The notes below the pieces were generated by a model. That model worked only from the letters and a program-made list of their open reading frames with translations. It did no database searches and was not told where the DNA came from. A stretch of DNA of 64,000 bases, from positions 1 to 64,000 of the forward strand of contig NZ_JACJRU010000011.1 of NCBI RefSeq assembly GCF_014697425.1, read 5' to 3'. This document shows positions 53,980 to 63,898 of this stretch, in pieces (within the stretch, counting starts at the first letter, position 1; the number at the start of each line of letters is the position of its first letter). Both the position numbers and the translations under genes were made by a program. This DNA comes from Nostoc sp. FACHB-110 (GTDB lineage Bacteria; Cyanobacteriota; Cyanobacteriia; Cyanobacteriales; Nostocaceae).

Positions 53980-54570
53980 ATGACAAGTTCTACAGATATA
54001 GCTACCTTAGCCAAATGGATGGCAGCTGATTTTAGCAATCAAGCGCAAGCTTTTGAAAACCCACCATTTTATGCACATATTCGCGTGTGTATGCGTCCCT
54101 TACCGTTGGAATTGTTATCTGGGGTAAGTTTTTTTGTGGAACAAGCCTACGACTACGCGCTAAACGACCCTTATCGGTTGCGAGTGTTAAAATTAATCAA
54201 CACAGGCGATCGCATCCAAATTGAAAACTACACTGTTAAAAAAGAAGAACAATTTTACGGTGCATCCCGCAAATTAGAACTCCTTAAAACCCTCACAGCC
54301 GATGACTTAGAGAAACTACCAGGTTGTAACATGATTGTCGAGTGGACTGGTAACAGCTTTAAAGGTCAGGTAGAACCCGGTAAAGGCTGTATAGTCTTTC
54401 GCAAAGGCCAAAAGACTTATTTAGATAGCGAATTTGAAATTGACGAAGAAAAATTCATCAGCCTTGACCGAGGACGCGACTTAGAAACCGATGAACATAT
54501 CTGGGGTTCAGTCGCAGGGCCATTTTACTTCGTGCGCTGGGCTAGCTTTGCCGATGAAGTGAAGTGCTGA
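53980..54570 (+). CDS. cpcT: CpcT/CpeT-family phycobiliprotein lyase
   Basis: 196 residues, the usual length. The N-terminal signature DIATLAKWMAADFSNQAQAF, the FYAHIRVCMRPLP block and the C-terminal WASFADEVKC identify a T-type chromophore lyase. CpcT attaches phycocyanobilin to Cys-153/155 of phycocyanin or phycoerythrocyanin beta subunits. The fold is a lipocalin-like beta barrel. It is not in a cpc operon here, which is usual for cpcT. Paralogues exist in Nostocales, so the exact substrate cannot be fixed from the sequence. Confidence 0.88.
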   Translation: MTSSTDIATLAKWMAADFSNQAQAFENPPFYAHIRVCMRPLPLELLSGVSFFVEQAYDYALNDPYRLRVLKLINTGDRIQIENYTVKKEEQFYGASRKLELLKTLTADDLEKLPGCNMIVEWTGNSFKGQVEPGKGCIVFRKGQKTYLDSEFEIDEEKFISLDRGRDLETDEHIWGSVAGPFYFVRWASFADEVKC

Positions 54571-54714
54571 TTGATGTACATCTTTACTTGTTGACTGTTA
54601 ACTTTTAAGGGTTGACTGTCAACAAAATTCCTCAAACCTCCGCGTACCTTGGCGTTAAAAAATCTAGAACAGTATTAAAATAAACTTAGGCAAAACCAGG
54701 GAGGTGGACATATT

Positions 54715-54990
54715 ATGTCAATTAAGCTTTTACCAGACCTTGGAGATTTAACCGAAGGACTTGGAGTCACGGGTATTATTGGGATAGTTCTGATCCCTAT
54801 ATTATTACCAGTAGTGACTGGTGTAGGCAGACCAGTCGCCAAAGCAGCTGTCAAACGTGGTCTTTTGTTCTACGAAAAGAGCAAAGAAGCGATCGCAGAA
54901 GTTAGCGAAACCTGGGAAGATATCATAGCCGAAGCTAAAGCCGAAATTGGCGAAGAACGTATGAAATCGGCTGAACCTAGAGAAATCTAA
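54715..54990 (+). CDS. DUF5132 small membrane-associated protein
   Basis: 91 residues. A hydrophobic segment at about 16-38 (GVTGIIGIVLIPILLPVVTG) is followed by a charged amphipathic helix (FYEKSKEAIAEVSETWEDII). The pattern matches DUF5132. Some family members are associated with gas vesicles or stress, but no gvp gene is nearby. A good ribosome site (GGGAGGTGG) lies upstream. The role is unknown. Confidence 0.75.
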   Translation: MSIKLLPDLGDLTEGLGVTGIIGIVLIPILLPVVTGVGRPVAKAAVKRGLLFYEKSKEAIAEVSETWEDIIAEAKAEIGEERMKSAEPREI

Positions 54991-55083
54991 GTTTCAGCGT
55001 CACAACGTATACACAAAAAAATTAAGCATCAAGGCGAAAAATTCACCTTATGCTTGTTCAAACTGCAAATATCTAATTTTTCT

Positions 55084-55728
55084 TTAGTGCATTTCGTCGT
55101 ACTCTTGCGCTTCAACGCGTCTTGCCTCACCCCGCGAAGGTGGGAGAAATTCAGCCCGACGGATAGGAACTAAAGGTTGTGTAGAACCTTGATAGGGATG
55201 AATTACCTGCACTGTCCGAGTAGGACGGTTACGCGGCGAGAACAAAGCCAAAACCCCAGCTACAACAATACCTCCACCAACGGTGATAGTTGCGCCGCCT
55301 ACAGCCCAAACAATAGGTGATGACCACCAAGCATTTTGAGGTGGTTGAAACGCTTCAGATGCTACTTTTTGGCTATTTTGCTGTGCTAATAGCAATTGTT
55401 GGGCATTTTGATTATCGAATAGGCGTTGGTTTGCCCCTCTTAGCTGCTCATTATCGGTTTTTAAACGATTCACTTCAGCTTTTAACTGATCCAATTCTGT
55501 ACGTAACTCAGGGTTGGGTGCAGTGGGTGGCTGTGTATTGGGATAAGGCTGCTGTCCATAAGGATATTGCGCAGTTGGCTGCATCACTTGGGGAGCCATT
55601 ACAGTGGGGATTTGGGGTGTTGTAACCGCAAAGTTAGGTTGTAGGGGAGTATTTGTCCCCTTGAGCAATACTAAAGCCGCCAGCCCAGCCACAGCGACTC
55701 CACCGATAAATGCCATACTCTCACTCAT
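55084..55728 (-). CDS. hypothetical protein with two membrane segments and a coiled coil
   Basis: 214 residues. An N-terminal hydrophobic segment (MAFIGGVAVAGLAALVLLKG) is followed by a Pro/Gln/Tyr-rich stretch. A coiled coil at about 73-120 (LRTELDQLKAEVNRLKTDNE) and a second segment at about 139-162 (IVWAVGGATITVGGGIVVAG) follow. The C-terminal tail is basic. I do not recognise the family. The arrangement could place the coiled coil in one compartment between two anchors. Confidence 0.62.
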   Translation of the reverse strand: MSESMAFIGGVAVAGLAALVLLKGTNTPLQPNFAVTTPQIPTVMAPQVMQPTAQYPYGQQPYPNTQPPTAPNPELRTELDQLKAEVNRLKTDNEQLRGANQRLFDNQNAQQLLLAQQNSQKVASEAFQPPQNAWWSSPIVWAVGGATITVGGGIVVAGVLALFSPRNRPTRTVQVIHPYQGSTQPLVPIRRAEFLPPSRGEARRVEAQEYDEMH

Positions 55729-56016
55729 CGCGCTTGCCCCTCAACAGCGACATAACTATTATTGTTGGTGACTGACACACTCTCACACTCATAATTGTTT
55801 GCTTACTCAAATTCACCTAATACTTTAAGTATAAGCGGCAGTATCAGCTAGTTTTTTTACAGCCTGCAATCTGCTGTTAATATTCAAAACTATAAATGTC
55901 AAATTGTCTACTAAACCAGGGTAAAAAAACTCTACTGTTATACTTTCTTAATCTAGTCATTGGTCAATAGTCAAAAGATATTTTACCGTATTCCCCAACT
56001 CCCTACTCCCTGAATC

Positions 56017-56814
56017 CTACTGAACTAGTGCAGCTTTCAAGCTTTGGCAAAATTGAGCGATCGCATTTAACCCCTCTTCAGGAGTACCTTCTGCGAGGCG
56101 TTTGACAAAAGCACTACCAACAATTGCCGCATCTGCACCCCATTCTTTGACTTGAAGGGCTTGCTCTACTTGGGAAATCCCAAAACCTACACCAATGGGT
56201 TTATCAGTAACATTACGAATTTGTTGGAGTAAATCTGATGCGCGTGATTCTAGTTGCGATCGCATTCCCGTCACCCCAGTTACGCTGACCAAATAAATAA
56301 ATCCTTGGGAAGCGCTAGCAATGGCTGAAATTCTGTCAGCCGAACTAGTCGGTGCTACCAATAAAGTTAAATCAATTCCTATCTCACCCGCAGGTTTAAG
56401 CAAGCCAGCCGCTTCTTCTAGAGGTAAATCAGGTACTACCAAGCCTGATACTCCTGCTGCTGCAATTTGTTGCAGAAACTGTTCAATGCCCCGATGCAAA
56501 ATCGGGTTGTAATAACTAAATAAAATAATTGGTGCTTGGAGATTGGGTGTAACTGTTTGCAGCATTTCTAGCACTGCTTCTAACTTCGTGCCTTTTTGTA
56601 AAGCCCGGGTAGCAGCTGCTTGAATCACAGGCCCATCCGCCAAAGGATCGGAATAAGGCACACCTAACTCAATCAAATCAGCACCGCTACGATCGAGAAT
56701 TTGCAAAGCAGCTGCGGTGGTTGCTAAATCTGGATCACCAGCAGTAATAAACGGAATCAGAGCGCACTCTTGATTCCGTCTTAAAATTTCAAAGCGATCG
56801 GAAATGGCAGTCAT
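56017..56814 (-). CDS. trpA: tryptophan synthase alpha subunit
   Basis: 265 residues. The catalytic Glu49 and Asp60 lie in [16 protein letters not shown], and the phosphate loop reads GVGFGISQ. It cleaves indole-3-glycerol phosphate to indole, which passes to TrpB. No trpB is adjacent. Instead it is the third gene of a same-strand cluster with ndhL and DUF3007, an order known in cyanobacteria. The gap to DUF3007 is 183 bp with TTGACTA heptamers, so cotranscription is possible but not certain. Confidence 0.97.
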   Translation of the reverse strand: MTAISDRFEILRRNQECALIPFITAGDPDLATTAAALQILDRSGADLIELGVPYSDPLADGPVIQAAATRALQKGTKLEAVLEMLQTVTPNLQAPIILFSYYNPILHRGIEQFLQQIAAAGVSGLVVPDLPLEEAAGLLKPAGEIGIDLTLLVAPTSSADRISAIASASQGFIYLVSVTGVTGMRSQLESRASDLLQQIRNVTDKPIGVGFGISQVEQALQVKEWGADAAIVGSAFVKRLAEGTPEEGLNAIAQFCQSLKAALVQ

Positions 56815-56997
56815 TAGTCAAGATTCAAAAGTCAAGGGTCAATAGTCAAAAAAATGAATCAGAAACTAGAAAACGGGTAATCCTTATGGAAGTCAAGATT
56901 TTTATATCCCATAACGGAAACAAAAAATAAAAAATGTCCCCGTTCCCTATTTCCTTTTTCACTGACTATTGACTATTGACTCACAGAAAGGATCACT

Positions 56998-57309
56998 TTA
57001 CACCTGAGATTGCTTTTCTTGTTCAACCTCAGCTTGGATTTTGGCTAGTTCTTCAGGGGTAAGTTCGTCCAGCCGCTTTTGAAAAAACGCTTGTTCATAA
57101 TCTTCCCGTTGTTGATGGTAGGTCATATCTTGATTCACAGCGCGAAAAACATAAGTGCCTAACCAACCAATCAACCCAAGCATTAGCACAACTTGGCTCC
57201 ATATCCCAGCTTGTTGGCTATCTAAGCCAAACAGCTGCAATCCCACATAAGCCAAGCCGCCAGCGATAAAAATACCCAAGCCAATTCCAAGAGCGTCAAT
57301 GCGTCGCAT
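56998..57309 (-). CDS. DUF3007 membrane protein
   Basis: 103 residues. Two membrane segments (ALGIGLGIFIAGGLAYVGLQ and IWSQVVLMLGLIGWLGTYVF) are followed by a charged helix rich in Glu and Gln (DELTPEELAKIQAEVEQEKQ). This is the DUF3007 pattern, restricted to cyanobacteria and chloroplasts. It starts 24 bp after ndhL on the same strand. A link to NDH-1 assembly is suggested by context only. Confidence 0.85.
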   Translation of the reverse strand: MRRIDALGIGLGIFIAGGLAYVGLQLFGLDSQQAGIWSQVVLMLGLIGWLGTYVFRAVNQDMTYHQQREDYEQAFFQKRLDELTPEELAKIQAEVEQEKQSQV

Positions 57310-57333
57310 GAGAGTTATGACCTACCCATCTGG

Positions 57334-57546
57334 TTACACTTCTATTTTGCGCGGTTGCGGTCGAAGATTCACAAACGGTGAAAGAACTAGCAACCCAGGA
57401 AAGAAAAAGAACACCAAAAAGTACATAAAACCACGCTCAATTGAGGTAGCTACATACCAGCGTTGCTTCATGTACAGGAGTACAGCCACGGGGAAGACTA
57501 ACAAATAAGCTCCAGCCAAAATCAGATACAGCAGGGCTACGATCAT
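57334..57546 (-). CDS. ndhL: NAD(P)H-quinone oxidoreductase subunit L
   Basis: 70 residues from the ATG at 57546; an ATG ten codons earlier gives a Lys-rich extension not expected in the family. Two membrane segments ([20 protein letters not shown] and [20 protein letters not shown]) surround the conserved [12 protein letters not shown] loop. NdhL is a small thylakoid membrane subunit of the cyanobacterial NDH-1 complex, needed for respiration, cyclic electron flow and CO2 uptake. It heads a cluster with DUF3007 and trpA. Confidence 0.92.
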   Translation of the reverse strand: MIVALLYLILAGAYLLVFPVAVLLYMKQRWYVATSIERGFMYFLVFFFFPGLLVLSPFVNLRPQPRKIEV

Positions 57547-57672
57547 AGATTTTTTCTCTTTTATAGACAAGGCCATTCAGTGCATCTGTTTTTCATCATA
57601 GGCTGAACGCGCAGCTTGAGGAAAGCTAAACAATTTTAGATTTTCGATGAACTATCAACTCTCGATAAAACT

Positions 57673-57790
57673 AGGACTTACGCACAGGCTACGGAAGAAC
57701 GTAGACGCGATAGCGGCTTGCCGCAGGCTACCACAGAGGCGCAGAGTTCACGGAGAAATGAGAGTTTGAGAGAGTTTTTGCGTAAGTCCT
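57673..57790. mobile_element. MITE-like element, family A copy 4
   Basis: A 118 bp element with perfect 12-bp ends AGGACTTACGCA / TGCGTAAGTCCT and TA on both sides. The interior contains GCGATAGCGGCTTGCCGCAG and CAGAGGCGCAGAG repeats. It is non-coding. It lies in the 57547-58083 spacer, where I see nothing else before the tRNA. Confidence 0.75.
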
Positions 57791-58083
57791 AAAAACCTTG
57801 ATAAACAAAGACTTTTTTGCTGCCTATCTAACCGTCGAAAAAATTTCGCACTTTTTACTAGACAAATCTCAGGATGATGCTAAAATGGCAAAACCAGTAT
57901 CAAATCGGCGTGTTTGTTCACCCAGATGTATGATGCTTGTCTAAAGTTTGAGATAGCAAACAACTGCGATCGCCAAACACAGACAAATTTCTAAAATCTA
58001 GTTGCACAAAACGCACATTGATGGTGGAATAGATGAGGAGGTATTTACTGCCTCTAAAAAATAACTGACTCCTAAGTAAACTT

Positions 58084-58468
58084 GGGGGTGTGGCGGAATG
58101 GCAGACGCTACGGACTTAGCTAACTGAGCCTTGATCGAGAAATCTTTCAAGTGTCAGCTCTCAAACTCAGGGAAACCTAAATCTGATTACAGACAAGGCA
58201 ATCCTGAGCCAAGCCTAAAGCAAGTAGTGAGTTAAAAGTGCTGAGTGCTGAGTAATTGTAAAACTCATACTCTAAAATTTAAACTCAAAGTTTTAGGAAG
58301 GTGCAGAGACTCGACGGGAGCTACCCTAACGTCAAGACGAGGGTAAAGGGAGAGTCCAATTCTCAAAGCCTAAATTAGTCTAAGCTACTAGGCAGTAGTG
58401 AAAGCTGCAAGAGAATGAAAATCCGTTGACCTTAAACGGTCGTGAGGGTTCAAGTCCCTCCACCCCCA
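58084..58468 (+). tRNA. trnL: tRNA-Leu(UAA) interrupted by a group I intron
   Basis: Exons are 58084-58117 and 58418-58468. The acceptor stem GGGGGTG pairs with CACCCCC, with discriminator A at 58468; CCA is not encoded. The anticodon stem is ACGGA/TCCGT and the loop CTTAAAA places the intron after U34 of the UAA anticodon, the position conserved in cyanobacteria and chloroplasts. A long variable arm (GACCTTAAACGGTC) fits the class II leucine tRNA. The D arm is one base shorter than usual (GGAATGGCAGACGC). Confidence 0.96.
58118..58417 (+). other. group I intron in trnL-UAA
   Basis: A 300 bp intron ending in the required G at 58417. Core elements are visible: P-like AGCTAACTGAGCC, Q/R-like GACTCGACGGGAGCTACCC and S-like AAGACGAGGGTAAAGGGAGA. 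There is no ORF. A peripheral loop carries AGTGCTG heptamers (near 58237-58252), the kind of repeat that varies in the P6b region of Nostoc strains. It should self-splice. Confidence 0.93.
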
Positions 58469-58669
58469 CTAAAAAGTAAAATCAATCAAGCTCGTTGTTG
58501 TGACTTAATGTACAAGATAGTCATAACGGCGAGCTTAAGTAGTATTAGGCTGATGCTTTTAAATTACCATTGTTAAAAAATCTATTTTATTAACAAAAGT
58601 AACAAAGTATTGCAATCACAGCATAGATTGATGTAGCAAACGATACTGAAATAGATACAACTCATAGCA

Positions 58670-58720
58670 AAGTGCTGAGTGCTGTTAGCGGAGCGGGGCG
58701 TTTAGCCCGTGCTGAGTAGT
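58670..58720. repeat. GTGCTGA repeat with embedded GC-rich insert, copy 2
   Basis: AAGTGCTGAGTGCTGTTAGC, then GGAGCGGGGCGTTTAGCC and CGTGCTGAGTAG: the inverted copy of 38111-38166. It lies about 60 bp before the response-regulator gene. The remainder of the 58469-58782 spacer is AT-rich without a gene. Confidence 0.72.
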
Positions 58721-58782
58721 AACTCAGTATTCTCTGGCATTTCAGCTATAAACATCGTCCTAATCTATGCTTCGACTGCTAT

Positions 58783-60621
58783 ATGAGAATCTTGTTGGTA
58801 GAAGATGACAAAGTAACTTGTTATGCGTTAGCCAGCTTGCTGCAAGCAAATAACTATAGCGTAGACATAGCAAACGACGGACAAACAGGCCTAGACCTAG
58901 CAATATCAGGAAAATATGACTTAATTTTGCTGGATTGGTTAATGCCGCAACTGGATGGAGTCAGCCTCTGTCGGCAACTTAGAGCGCAAGGCTACCAGAA
59001 ACCGATTTTATTGCTCACGGGAAAAAATTCTCAAGCAGATATTGTCACAGGCTTAGATGCTGGGGCAGATGCTTATGCGATTAAGCCCTATAGTCCAGAA
59101 GCCTTATTAGCCAAGATTCGGTCTTTGTTACGCCGTACAGGGGCAATTGTATCATCAGCGTTATGTTGGGGAAATCTTTGTTTAGACACCAATTCTGGCA
59201 AAGTAACCATTGAGGGCGAGTTAATTTCACTCACAGCCACAGAATATAAACTGCTGGAATTATTTTTACAAAACCCCAATCGCATCTTTAGCCGCAGGAT
59301 GATTTTAGATCGGCTTTGGGGATTTGATGATGCGCCAGTCGAAAATGCGGTTACAACTCATATTAAAGATTTACGCAAAAAGCTCAAAGCCGCAGGATTT
59401 ACACAAGAGATTCTGGAAACAGTGTATGGGATGGGTTATCGTTTAAAGTCATTTCCAGACAGCATTGTTGCTGATCAAAGAAAACTTCTGCAAGCACCTC
59501 AAACTCAAGATTTAAACTCTATTAACAAAGTCATAGAAAAATTTCAGAATTCGTTTAATCAACCAGTAAGAATACTAGAGCAATATTTACTGGCTCTTTT
59601 AGCTGGGAATTTAGATGAGGAACAAAAAAAACAAGCATTAAATGAAGCTCACAAATTAGCAGGTTCAATGGGGTCGTTTGGTTATCCAGAAGGTTCTAGG
59701 ATAGCTAGAGCAATTGAGCATTTATTAATATCTCATCCGACTCTGACATCAGCAGAAATATTGGCTTTTTCTCAATTAGTCAAAGCATTACAACAAGAGT
59801 TAATCAAATCGCCAATAACTTTAACTACCCAAGCAAAACCGCTAAATCAAACCCATCATGTGCTGGTCATTGATGATGATACGATGCTGACCGAGCGTTT
59901 GCTGACAGCAGCAACAGGGTGGGGAATGCGAATGAAAATCACGCCTGATTTAGCCAAGGCTCGCTCGTACTTGAACTTAACCACTCCTGATGCAGTGCTA
60001 CTAGACTTGAGCTTTCCCGGTACACAAGAAGATGGATTCAGCTTTTTACAGGAATTAGTAGCACAATGGCCCGACATTCCAATTGTGGTTTTCACTGGAC
60101 GAGATAGCTTGTCTGACCGATTAGCGGTGTCACGCTTAGGGGCGAGACAATTTTTGCATAAATCTGCCACAACTGAGCAAATTTTTGAGGCGATCGCACG
60201 TATTTTAACACCAGCTAAATCATCCGAAGCCAAAGTATTAATCGTCGATGACGACCCAGTAATGCTAGCAGGATTAGCGCAGCTACTCACTCCTTGGGGA
60301 TTAGAAGTCATCACCCTATCTCAACCACAGCAATTTTGGGAACTATTAACCACAACATCACCCAATTTAGTATTGCTGGATTTAGAAATGCCGATAGTGA
60401 ATGGATTAGATTTGTGTCAAGTTGTGCGCCAAGATGCTCAGTGGGGAGATATACCGATTTTAGTGGTCACAGCCCACACAGATGCACAAACTCTCCAACA
60501 AGCTTTTGCAGCTGGAGCAGATGATTTTATCAATAAGCCAGTGCTAGGGCCAGAACTAGTAACAAGAGTACTCAGCCGGATTGAGCGAGTCAAGAAGAAG
60601 GGTGTGGGGTGTTGGGGGTAG
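58783..60621 (+). CDS. five-domain response regulator (REC-wHTH-HPt-REC-REC)
   Basis: 612 residues. REC1 at about 1-118 has phospho-acceptor Asp51 in LILLDWLMP. An OmpR-type winged helix at about 128-222 (LTATEYKLLELFLQNP, TVYGMGYRLK) binds DNA. An HPt domain at about 245-345 has His290 in NEAHKLAGSMGSFG. REC2 (Asp408 in AVLLDLSFPG) and REC3 (Asp533 in LVLLDLEMP) close the protein. Several phospho-sites in one DNA-binding protein suggest an internal relay. The multi-PAS kinase gene follows on the same strand after about 160 bp. Confidence 0.92.
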   Translation: MRILLVEDDKVTCYALASLLQANNYSVDIANDGQTGLDLAISGKYDLILLDWLMPQLDGVSLCRQLRAQGYQKPILLLTGKNSQADIVTGLDAGADAYAIKPYSPEALLAKIRSLLRRTGAIVSSALCWGNLCLDTNSGKVTIEGELISLTATEYKLLELFLQNPNRIFSRRMILDRLWGFDDAPVENAVTTHIKDLRKKLKAAGFTQEILETVYGMGYRLKSFPDSIVADQRKLLQAPQTQDLNSINKVIEKFQNSFNQPVRILEQYLLALLAGNLDEEQKKQALNEAHKLAGSMGSFGYPEGSRIARAIEHLLISHPTLTSAEILAFSQLVKALQQELIKSPITLTTQAKPLNQTHHVLVIDDDTMLTERLLTAATGWGMRMKITPDLAKARSYLNLTTPDAVLLDLSFPGTQEDGFSFLQELVAQWPDIPIVVFTGRDSLSDRLAVSRLGARQFLHKSATTEQIFEAIARILTPAKSSEAKVLIVDDDPVMLAGLAQLLTPWGLEVITLSQPQQFWELLTTTSPNLVLLDLEMPIVNGLDLCQVVRQDAQWGDIPILVVTAHTDAQTLQQAFAAGADDFINKPVLGPELVTRVLSRIERVKKKGVGCWG

Positions 60622-60785
60622 GGTGTAGTGAAGTCCGCTTCAAGGGGCGAGGATGCCCCAGATAGTGCCATCGTCTTAAAAAACGAGGCTTGTGACGAAG
60701 GTGGTTGTTAGAGCAGTATTTTCCCCTACACCCCACACCCATTCCAATAGGGCTGGGAATTAGCAGTACTCAAAAATAAAGACTT

Positions 60786-63437
60786 ATGAAAATTTATCCG
60801 CGATTTATGTCTTACGGTGTTGCTATTGGTGCAGCAGCGATCGCTTTAATATTATTGCTATGGCTAGAAACACTGGTATCTCGAACTATTAGTGCTTTTT
60901 TTTATATAGGTATCCTAGTCAGCACTTGGTATGGCGGTTTTCGTTTAGGGTTAGTGACAGTTGTTGTTTCAACACTGGCAATTGATTATTTTTTAATGCC
61001 CCCGCAATATCACCTGTTTCCTTCTCAGCCAGAGGATGCTATGCGCCTAGGCATTTTTATAGTGGTGGGATTAATTATTAATCTGTTGACTAGTCATTTT
61101 CTCAAAAGTAAACAACAGATTAAACAACTTAGCCAAAAATTAGCTCAAGAAAATGCCGAGCAACTACGAATGGTTTTAGAAATCAACAACGATATTACTG
61201 AGCGGAAAAAAGCAGAAGCAACATTACAGCAATATATCCGGGAATTTGAAGATTTGTACAATAATGCACCGTGTGGCTATCATTCTCTAGATGCAGAAGG
61301 TAAATTTATTCGGATTAATGACACAGAACTGAAGTGGCTAGGGTATAGCCGTGATGAAATTCTGCACAAGCAATTTTTAGATATTCTTACGGGTGACAGT
61401 CAACAAGTATTTCAAGAGAATTTTCCTCAGTTTAAGCAGCAAGGTTGGATTAATAATCTAGAATTTGAAATTGTCCATAAAGATGGTACAACCCGATGGA
61501 TTAGTTTAAATGGTACAGCCATTAAAGATGAAGCCGGACAATTTTTGATGAGCCATTCAACAATTTTTGATATTAGCGATCGCAAATGTAGTGCCGCAGT
61601 ACTTGAGCAATATAAATACATTGTATCTAACGTCAAAGACGGTATTGTTCTACTTAATCGAGACTACAATTATCAAATTGTTAATCAAACTTATCTCGAT
61701 TGGTACAACAAAACTGAAACAGAAGTTTTAGGACATTCTGTCTCGGAAATTTTAGGTCAACAGTTTTTTGAAAGTTTTATCCAACCGCGCATAGATAAAT
61801 GTTTGACTGGAGAAAATAGCCAGTATGAAAAATGGTTTAATTACCCAAATCGACCACCACAATTTATGAGTGTGACCTACACACCTTACCGTGAAGCAAA
61901 GGGCAATATTTCGGGTGTAATTGTCAGCCTGCGCGACCTCACCAGACTCAAACAAGCCGAACAACAGCTAGAATTTCAAGCTGTCATTGCCCGCAACATG
62001 GCAGAAGGAGTTTGTTTGGTACGTGCTAGTGATGCCACAATTGTCTACGCTAATCCTAAATTTGAGCAGATGTTTGGCTATGGTTGTGGTGAACTTAACT
62101 TTCAACACGTTTCAATTTTGAATTATGCAACTCAATCAATAAGTGCTGAAGATGTTAACCAAACTATTCGCTCTATGGTCTTCCAAAAAGGAGAAGCTAC
62201 CTATGAAGTTCATAATGTTAAAAAAGATGGAACTCCATTTTGGTGTAGAGCGACGGCTTCTGTGTTTCAACATCCTGAATATGGTGATGTTTTGGTAGCC
62301 GTTCATCAAGAAATCACCGAACGCAAACGCATAGAAGATGCTTTACGTCAAAGTGAAGAGAAATTTCGGCAACTGGCAGAAAACATCCAAGCAGTATTTT
62401 GGATGACAAATATTCAAACTCAGCAAATTCTGTATATTAGTCCGGCTTTTGAAACCATCTGGCAAAGAAGTTGCCAAAGCATTTGTCAAAGCTTTTCAGC
62501 TTGGTTAAATGCCATTCATCCTGACGATCGCCCGCTTGTTGATCTGGCATTTCAAGAACAAGTAAAAACAGGAAAATCAGATACCAAATATCGCATTATT
62601 CGCCCTGACGGTTCCATTCGATGGATACGCGATCGCGCCTTCCCAATTAAAAATGAATTAGGGGAAATAGTGCGAGTTGCAGGGTTAGCAGAAGACATCA
62701 CAGAACTACAAAAAGTAGAGCAAATTAAAACAGAATTTATTAGCATTGTCAGTCACGAACTCCGCACACCTTTAACAGCAATTCGAGCCGCTATGGGTTT
62801 ATTAAAAACTGGTATTTACGACAAAAAACCAGATAAATTTAAACGCATGATTGAGATAGCCGCAATTGATAGCGATCGCTTGGTGCGCTTAGTCAACGAT
62901 ATACTCGATTTAGAACGCTTAGAATCGGGTCGCGCTGTTTTAGAAAAAACTAATTGCAATGCAACTGACTTAATCGAGCAAGCAGTCGCAGGAGTGCAAG
63001 CACTTGCGAAGGAGCAAAATATTAAATTTGATGTTCGTCCCAGCAATGCTGACGTTTGGGCTGCTGCTGATGCAATTATCCAAACACTGACCAATCTCTT
63101 AGGAAATGCAATTAAATTTTCCCCTGCTGAGGCCATGATTACTGTGAGTGTGGAACAGCAGAAAGATTGGGTTTTATTTAAAATTAGCGACCAAGGGCGG
63201 GGTATTCCTAGTGATAAATTAGAAGCTATCTTTGGCAGGTTCCAGCAAATAGATGCAACAGATTCCCGCATTAAAGGTGGTACAGGGCTTGGCTTGGCTA
63301 TCTGTCGTAGTATTGTTGAGCAGCACGGTGGGCAAATTTGGGCAGAAAGTATTATTGGCGTAGGTAGCACATTTTTCTTCACTCTACCAAAAAGTCGCAC
63401 AAGCCCAGAAATCAGGGGAGAAAATAATGACCTATGA
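60786..63437 (+). CDS. membrane multi-PAS sensor histidine kinase
   Basis: 883 residues. Three or four N-terminal membrane segments with a KdpD-like DUF4118 look (YIGILVSTWYGGFRLGLVTV) are followed by four PAS/PAC modules over about 145-640. Next are HisKA with His657 in VSHELRTPLTAIRA and a HATPase domain (TNLLGNAIKFSP, GRGIPSDKLEAIFGRF, GGTGLGLAICRSI). It is a complete kinase lacking its own receiver. Its TGA overlaps the ATG of the next gene, a single receiver that is the likely partner. The ligands of the PAS domains cannot be told. Confidence 0.93.
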   Translation: MKIYPRFMSYGVAIGAAAIALILLLWLETLVSRTISAFFYIGILVSTWYGGFRLGLVTVVVSTLAIDYFLMPPQYHLFPSQPEDAMRLGIFIVVGLIINLLTSHFLKSKQQIKQLSQKLAQENAEQLRMVLEINNDITERKKAEATLQQYIREFEDLYNNAPCGYHSLDAEGKFIRINDTELKWLGYSRDEILHKQFLDILTGDSQQVFQENFPQFKQQGWINNLEFEIVHKDGTTRWISLNGTAIKDEAGQFLMSHSTIFDISDRKCSAAVLEQYKYIVSNVKDGIVLLNRDYNYQIVNQTYLDWYNKTETEVLGHSVSEILGQQFFESFIQPRIDKCLTGENSQYEKWFNYPNRPPQFMSVTYTPYREAKGNISGVIVSLRDLTRLKQAEQQLEFQAVIARNMAEGVCLVRASDATIVYANPKFEQMFGYGCGELNFQHVSILNYATQSISAEDVNQTIRSMVFQKGEATYEVHNVKKDGTPFWCRATASVFQHPEYGDVLVAVHQEITERKRIEDALRQSEEKFRQLAENIQAVFWMTNIQTQQILYISPAFETIWQRSCQSICQSFSAWLNAIHPDDRPLVDLAFQEQVKTGKSDTKYRIIRPDGSIRWIRDRAFPIKNELGEIVRVAGLAEDITELQKVEQIKTEFISIVSHELRTPLTAIRAAMGLLKTGIYDKKPDKFKRMIEIAAIDSDRLVRLVNDILDLERLESGRAVLEKTNCNATDLIEQAVAGVQALAKEQNIKFDVRPSNADVWAAADAIIQTLTNLLGNAIKFSPAEAMITVSVEQQKDWVLFKISDQGRGIPSDKLEAIFGRFQQIDATDSRIKGGTGLGLAICRSIVEQHGGQIWAESIIGVGSTFFFTLPKSRTSPEIRGENNDL

Positions 63438-63820
63438 CTAGAAAATTATTGATTGTCGATGATGAAGAACGCATCCGCGAATTAGTGCAAGCTTGTCTAG
63501 AAGATTTAGGTGGATGGAATACCCTAACTGCTGCATCTGGACAGGAAGGATTAAAAATTGCTCAGACAGAAACTCACATTGATGCCATTTTGCTAGATGT
63601 TTCTATGCCTAATATGGATGGCTTTGCTGTGTATGAGCAACTTCAATCTCATACCTCCACCCAATCCATCCCAGTGATTCTGCTCACCGCCAAAGTTTTA
63701 CCAAGCGATCGCCACCGTTTTTCTCAAATGGGAGTTGCTGGAGTCATTAGCAAGCCTTTTGAACCTACAAGTATTTCGGAAGAAGTAGCTGAAATAATGG
63801 GGTGGGCAGATGAAATGTAA
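63434..63820 (+). CDS. single-domain response regulator
   Basis: 128 residues, one receiver domain only. Acidic pocket DD at 9-10, phospho-acceptor Asp55 in AILLDVSMPN, Thr in ILLTAKVL and the conserved Lys in GVISKPFEP. It has no output domain. The ATGA overlap with the histidine kinase gene argues for translational coupling and a phosphotransfer partnership, perhaps shuttling to the HPt of the upstream regulator. Confidence 0.94.
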   Translation: MTRKLLIVDDEERIRELVQACLEDLGGWNTLTAASGQEGLKIAQTETHIDAILLDVSMPNMDGFAVYEQLQSHTSTQSIPVILLTAKVLPSDRHRFSQMGVAGVISKPFEPTSISEEVAEIMGWADEM

Positions 63821-63898
63821 AGTTTTGTAAACAATCTTGATTCTTTATTAGTTCTTTATTTTTTTTATTTATAGTTCTTAATTGAAAGAGAACAGAAG

